Positions 48,497 to 52,348 of a stretch of DNA of 52,348 bases are shown piece by piece. The translations under genes and the position numbers were made by a program. Location: positions 1-52,348 of the forward strand of contig CANFBG010000003.1 of assembly GCA_947444785.1 (NCBI GenBank), written 5' to 3'. The notes under the pieces are model-generated. The model was not told where the DNA came from and searched no databases. It saw only the letters and a list, made by a program, of their open reading frames with translations. Position 1 is the stretch's first letter. Each line of letters begins with the position of its first letter. Source of the DNA: Microbacteriaceae bacterium (GTDB lineage Bacteria; Actinomycetota; Actinomycetes; Actinomycetales; Microbacteriaceae).

Positions 48497-49900
48497 GTGC
48501 ATTCGGCGCGGGATGGCGTGCTCGCCCGGCTCCGGGAGGAGTTGGGCGGCGTGCTGTCCGTCGATGCGGATGTCCTCCGAGACGTTCGCACCGATCGGGC
48601 AGGCTGGGTCAGCCCCGGTCTGCCCCTCGCCGTCGTTGCCGCAACCGAGATCCAGCATGTCCAGGCGGCGGTCCGCATTGCGGCGGAGTTCGGCGTGCCG
48701 GTCGTGCCCCGGGGCGCGGGCACCGGGTTGGCCGGCGGCGCCGTCGGCACCCCGGGATCGCTGGTGATCTCCACCGCCTTGATGAATCGCATCCTGGAGA
48801 TCTCCCCGGCGGACGAGCTGGCCGTTGTCGAGCCGGGCGTCATCAACCAGCACCTCAGCGATGCAGCGGCAGAGTTCGGTCTCGTCTTCTCACCGGATCC
48901 CGCGTCGAAGGACATCTCCAGCATCGGCGGCAACATCGCGACCAATGCGGGCGGGCTCCTGTGCGCGAAGTACGGGGTCACCCGCGAGGCCGTGCTCGGA
49001 CTCAAGGTCGTTCTCGCCGACGGGTCGCTGCTCGAGACCGGCAGGCGCAGCGTCAAGGGCGTCACCGGGCTCGACCTGACGGCGCTTCTCACCGGCTCCG
49101 AGGGCACCCTCGGGATCATCGTCGAGGCGACCGTGCGACTTCGGCCCATCGCCGCAGGCCTCACCCACACCATCGGCGCGTTCTTTCCGGATGTGACCGT
49201 GGCCGCGCGGGCCGCAGCGGCGGTCACGGCGGCGCGGCTGCGGCCATCCGTCATGGAGCTGATGGACACCCTCTCGCTGAGCGCCATCGACCGGCTGAAC
49301 GGGTCGGCTCTGGGGGAGCGCGGCGCCGCCTTTCTCCTGGTCCAGACGGATGGCCACGGTGCCGCCGCCGAGGCAGCCGCCATCGTTTCCGTCGTCTCGG
49401 CCCAGGGCGGGGATGCCGAGCTCGCCCTCGATGAAGAGGCTGGTGAGCGACTGCTGGCCATCCGGCGGAGTTTCCACTGGGCGATCTCAGCCCTCGGCGA
49501 GGTGCTGATCGAGGACGTCTGCGTGCCCCGATCGCGGCTGGCCGACATGTTTGCGGCGATCGAGGGCATCGGTCTCCGCCACGGCCTTGACATCCCGACC
49601 ATCGCGCACGCCGGCGACGGCAACCTGCATCCCAACTTCGTCTTTGAGCGACTGGCCCCCGGAGATCCGGCCGGGGACGAACACGGGGTCCCGCTCGTCA
49701 TCTGGGCTGCCGCCGAGGAGCTCTTTCAGGCGGCGATCAGCCTCGGCGGTACCCTGACCGGGGAGCACGGGGTCGGCGTGCTCAAGCGCCGCTGGCTCGA
49801 GGCGGAGATCGGCAGCGCCAGTCTCGGCCTGCAACGGCGGATCAAGGCCGCGTTCGACCCGGCCGGAATCATGAACCCCGGAAAGGTTTTCCCGGTCTGA
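48497..49900 (+). CDS. GlcD-type FAD-linked 2-hydroxyacid dehydrogenase
   Basis: 467-residue flavoprotein of the VAO/4-cresol oxidase type (GlcD, D-lactate and D-2-hydroxyglutarate dehydrogenases). FAD-binding half: VPVVPRGAGTGLAGGAVG, FSPDPASKDISSIGGNIATNAGG, KVVLADGSLLETG, TGSEGTLGIIVEA. C-terminal cap: IAHAGDGNLHPNFVF, GTLTGEHGVGVLKRRW and DPAGIMNPGKVFP. These fit glycolate or D-lactate oxidation; the substrate is not decided. GTG 48497 lies 2 nt after the aspA stop and is the likely start by coupling with aspA. No glcE or glcF-like Fe-S subunit follows. Confidence 0.92.
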   Translation: MHSARDGVLARLREELGGVLSVDADVLRDVRTDRAGWVSPGLPLAVVAATEIQHVQAAVRIAAEFGVPVVPRGAGTGLAGGAVGTPGSLVISTALMNRILEISPADELAVVEPGVINQHLSDAAAEFGLVFSPDPASKDISSIGGNIATNAGGLLCAKYGVTREAVLGLKVVLADGSLLETGRRSVKGVTGLDLTALLTGSEGTLGIIVEATVRLRPIAAGLTHTIGAFFPDVTVAARAAAAVTAARLRPSVMELMDTLSLSAIDRLNGSALGERGAAFLLVQTDGHGAAAEAAAIVSVVSAQGGDAELALDEEAGERLLAIRRSFHWAISALGEVLIEDVCVPRSRLADMFAAIEGIGLRHGLDIPTIAHAGDGNLHPNFVFERLAPGDPAGDEHGVPLVIWAAAEELFQAAISLGGTLTGEHGVGVLKRRWLEAEIGSASLGLQRRIKAAFDPAGIMNPGKVFPV

Positions 49901-49917
49901 GCTCACCCGGAGGCGAG

Positions 49918-49923
49918 TAAACT
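49918..49923 (+). promoter_or_regulatory. -10 box of the HelR-like gene (TAAACT)
   Basis: TAAACT 26 nt before GTG 49950; AAGGGAG (49937-49943) is a Shine-Dalgarno with a 6-nt spacer, so this gene has a short leader. Confidence 0.45.
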
Positions 49924-49949
49924 AGACGTCGCCTTCAAGGGAGTATTTC

Positions 49950-52265
49950 GTGGTTTCAGAAGCACCAGTGTCAACGCCAGAGCTCGAGAACGAACGTGAA
50001 TATGTGGGTGTTCTCTATGCCCGGCTCGACGCTCTTCGGCGGGAGGCTCGCGAGGCCCTGGTGAAGGTTCGACGCGAGAACGTCGGGGGAAATCACCAGA
50101 GCCGCTCGGAGCGGGATGCCTACGCGAGGCTCTACGAGGATCGCCTCGTTCAGCTCGACGAGGTCGACGAGCGGCTCGCGTTCGGCCGCCTCGAGCTCGA
50201 GGACAGAAGCCCGGCGCAGGCCGCGGCAGATGCCGTCGACGGCGAGGATACCGATACGCCCTACCGCTACATCGGTCGGATCGGCCTGCGCGACGAGGCC
50301 CTGCGGCCGATTCTTCTCGACTGGCGGGTTCCCCAGGCCGCCGCCTTCTACCAGGCCACGGCGGCGACGCCCCTGGGGGCCAGAAGCCGCCGGCACCTGA
50401 TCTCAAGCGGCCGCAAGATCATCCGGGTCGAGGACGAGATCTTCGACGCCGACCTCCTTGCCGAGGGCTCGGCGAACCTGCAGGGGGAGGGCGCGCTGAT
50501 GGCGTCCTTGGCCACGCAGCGCACCGGCCGCATGCACGACATCGTGGCGACCATCCAGGCCGAACAGGATCGCATCATCCGCTCTCCCCTCGGGGGCGTC
50601 CTGGTCGTTCAGGGCGGCCCCGGCACGGGCAAAACGGCAGTGGCGCTGCACCGTGCCGCCTACCTGCTCTACTCCCACCGCGACAGGCTTGCGTCCTCGG
50701 GCGTGCTGGTCGTGGGACCCTCCCGCGCCTTCCTTCAGTACATCGAGGCCGTTCTTCCCAGCCTCGGCGAGACCGGTGTGGTCGTCTCCTCCGTCGGCCA
50801 GCTCTATCCGGGCGTCGAGGCCACCGCCGACGATGCGCCCGAGATTGCCGTCGTCAAGGGCTCGGCCGAGATGGCCGGCCTGATCTCCCGGGCCGTTGCT
50901 TCACGCCAGCGCGTGCCGGCGGCGCCGGTCGAGCTCATGATCAACGGCGAGCGGCTGACGCTGGAGCCCGGCCTCATCGCCAACGCGATGCACCGCGCCC
51001 GCGAATCGCGGAAGCCTTACAACGAGGCGCGGGTCGTCTTCGTCAAGAACGCCCTCGGTCAGCTGTCGAGGAAGCTGGGCGATCAGCTCAAGGCCCACGG
51101 CTCGACCATCGACGACAGCGATCTGGCCATCCTGAAGGAAGATCTTCGCACCGCTGACGATGTGATCATCGCCCTCAACACGGCGTGGATGCCACTGACC
51201 CCACAGAAGCTGATCCAAGACCTGTATGCCCGGCCGCAGTGGCTCGCATCGCTCACCCCGAACTGGTCGCCGGAACGGCGTGCGCTCCTCTCCCGCAGCC
51301 GCGATGCGGCCTTCACGATCTCGGATGTCCCGCTGCTGGATGAGGCAGCCGAGCTGCTGGGGGAGTACAGCGTAGAGAACGCGGCCCTCAAGCGCGAGGC
51401 CAAGCAGCAGCGCAAGCGCGACATCGAGAATGCCGAACATGCGATCGAGAACATGCAGGTCGAGGGGCTCGTCCACGCGGAGGACCTCGCCGCGGGCTTC
51501 GCCGAGTCGAGCGTGCGCGGTACCACAGCCGAGCAGGCCGCCGCGGACCGGAGTTGGACCTACGGCCACATCGTCGTCGACGAGGCGCAGGAGCTCTCTC
51601 CCATGCAGTGGCGCGTCCTCGCCCGCCGGTGCCCGGTGCGCTCGTTCACGATTGTGGGTGACATGGCCCAGGCCAGTGCGGCTGCCAGCGCCGATAGCTG
51701 GCAGGATGCCGTGATCCCGCTGGTTGGCAAAGCCACCCCCGGCGAACGCTGGCGCCTTGAAGAGCTCACGGTGAACTATCGGACACCCTCGCAGATCGCC
51801 GACGAGGCCGACCGGATGGCGATCGAGCACAACCTGCCGATCACCCTCTCCCGCGCTGTTCGTGACAGCGAGTGGCCCGTATTCCACGTGGCCCTCGACC
51901 TGTCGAAAGAGACCGGCTCGCGCGATCCCGACGCACTCTTCGATGCCGTCACCACCGTCTTGGAGGATGATCGGGACATCGACATGCTGGGAACCGTCGT
52001 CGTCATCGCTCCGACGGCAAGCGTTCCTGCGCTGTATGCCGCCCTGGCCGAGAACTTCGGTGCCGACATCGGCCTGGGCGCTCAGGGCCTGACCCGGGCG
52101 ATCTCGGTCCTGACCCCGCACGACGCCAAGGGGCTCGAGTTCGACTCCGTGGTCGTCGTGGATCCGGCGGGGATCCTCGCGGAGTCCTCCCGCGGCGCCT
52201 CGGGCCTGTACGTCGCGATGACCCGCGCGACGCAGCGCCTGCACCTGATCGACATCGCCCGCTAG
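49950..52265 (+). CDS. HelR/HelD-type RNA polymerase recycling ATPase
   Basis: UvrD-like superfamily 1 ATPase of 771 residues. An N-terminal coiled-coil (about 8-75, EREYVGVLYARLDALRREA) reaches into the polymerase secondary channel in HelD proteins; GGPGTGKT (222-229) Walker A; DEAQ (544-547) Walker B; GDMAQ; VNYRTP (motif IV-like); LTPHDAKGLEFDSVVVVDP and LYVAMTRATQRLHL at the end. The arrangement is that of actinobacterial class II HelD/HelR, which frees stalled RNA polymerase and, in HelR, displaces rifamycins. I see no long inverted repeat like a rifamycin-associated element upstream. GTG 49950 fits the Shine-Dalgarno. Confidence 0.88.
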   Translation: MVSEAPVSTPELENEREYVGVLYARLDALRREAREALVKVRRENVGGNHQSRSERDAYARLYEDRLVQLDEVDERLAFGRLELEDRSPAQAAADAVDGEDTDTPYRYIGRIGLRDEALRPILLDWRVPQAAAFYQATAATPLGARSRRHLISSGRKIIRVEDEIFDADLLAEGSANLQGEGALMASLATQRTGRMHDIVATIQAEQDRIIRSPLGGVLVVQGGPGTGKTAVALHRAAYLLYSHRDRLASSGVLVVGPSRAFLQYIEAVLPSLGETGVVVSSVGQLYPGVEATADDAPEIAVVKGSAEMAGLISRAVASRQRVPAAPVELMINGERLTLEPGLIANAMHRARESRKPYNEARVVFVKNALGQLSRKLGDQLKAHGSTIDDSDLAILKEDLRTADDVIIALNTAWMPLTPQKLIQDLYARPQWLASLTPNWSPERRALLSRSRDAAFTISDVPLLDEAAELLGEYSVENAALKREAKQQRKRDIENAEHAIENMQVEGLVHAEDLAAGFAESSVRGTTAEQAAADRSWTYGHIVVDEAQELSPMQWRVLARRCPVRSFTIVGDMAQASAAASADSWQDAVIPLVGKATPGERWRLEELTVNYRTPSQIADEADRMAIEHNLPITLSRAVRDSEWPVFHVALDLSKETGSRDPDALFDAVTTVLEDDRDIDMLGTVVVIAPTASVPALYAALAENFGADIGLGAQGLTRAISVLTPHDAKGLEFDSVVVVDPAGILAESSRGASGLYVAMTRATQRLHLIDIAR

Positions 52266-52297
52266 CGTCTCGCCCTGTCCGCCCTGAGAGAACCGTT

Positions 52298-52326
52298 TTG
52301 ACCGGCGGCCGATCGCACGCTTGGAT
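52298..52326 (+). promoter_or_regulatory. Promoter of the right-edge gene (TTGACC-17-TTGGAT)
   Basis: TTGACC (52298-52303), a 17-bp spacer and TTGGAT (52321-52326), then 6 nt and ATG 52333. Near-ideal spacing of both hexamers with a leaderless start. Confidence 0.55.
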
Positions 52327-52332
52327 GGGACC

Positions 52333-52348
52333 ATGACTGAATCCATCA
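52333..52348 (+). CDS. First codons of a gene running off the right edge
   Basis: ATG at 52333, MTESI..., placed 6 nt after a promoter with -35 and -10 at 17 bp. Only five codons are visible. No function can be inferred. Confidence 0.5.

Noticed and set aside
1-52348. tRNA, rRNA, prophage or insertion sequences
   Set aside because: All gaps were read; none shows a cloverleaf, rRNA segment, integrase, transposase or attachment-site pair.

Overview
The window is a dense, high-GC, almost gap-free stretch of an actinobacterial chromosome. GTG starts are frequent, and so are starts that sit 6-7 nt behind a TAnnnT -10 box. The blocks dxr/rip1/ispG and proS-nusA-ylxR-infB-rbfA...truB-ribF, the maltokinase, the HelR-like RNA polymerase motor and the LAKTG (class E type) sorting signals together suggest Actinomycetota, most likely Microbacteriaceae. 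I see no rRNA, tRNA, CRISPR array, insertion sequence or prophage. Most genes are chromosomal housekeeping genes.

Layout. 1-2714: the 3' end of a probable FtsK/SpoIIIE-type gene, then an asparaginase II and gabT on the minus strand. 2765-9123: an OsmC protein overlapping a 4'-phosphopantetheinyl transferase (plus strand), converging on a minus-strand pair made of a membrane-bound Pls/PosA-family single-module peptide synthetase and a short M1 zinc aminopeptidase. 9453-17811: an FKBP lipoprotein, dxr, two minus-strand LAKTG surface proteins, rip1, ispG and an LCP cell-wall ligase. 17868-24671: proS, nusA, ylxR, infB, rbfA (no rimP). 24749-30047: panE-like and mutY (minus), then a degenerate uridine-kinase-like protein, truB, two small membrane proteins and ribF. 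30066-38781: a ROK kinase, an SDR/DUF2867 protein, a small membrane protein, an SNF2 ATPase, a PNPOx-like protein, CorA and a Stealth phosphotransferase. 38790-43481: minus-strand CpdA-like phosphodiesterase, oligopeptidase B and maltokinase. 43551-52348: a CYTH-CHAD protein, an alpha/beta-hydrolase-like protein (minus), an aldo/keto reductase, aspA, a GlcD-type flavoprotein, a HelR-like protein and the first codons of a further gene.

Genes that work together. The Pls-like synthetase needs a PPTase for its carrier domain, and one lies 1.3 kb away. The peptidase behind it, 8 nt after its stop, resembles the pairing of poly-lysine synthetase with a degrading aminopeptidase. The adenylation pocket, aligned by eye to GrsA, reads DAESIGTVVK, close to a lysine code. 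dxr and ispG belong to the MEP isoprenoid pathway; LCP, Stealth and the LAKTG proteins concern the envelope; nusA, ylxR, infB, rbfA and truB concern transcription, ribosomes and translation.

The two most unusual signals are this Pls-like module and the leader of infB. The infB leader has a 14-nt periodic array of four tiny open frames chained by TAATG stop/start overlaps. They feed into a fifth frame that reads through a perfect 10-bp hairpin covering the first bases of the infB Shine-Dalgarno. This looks like a translation-coupled switch on the initiation factor 2 gene.
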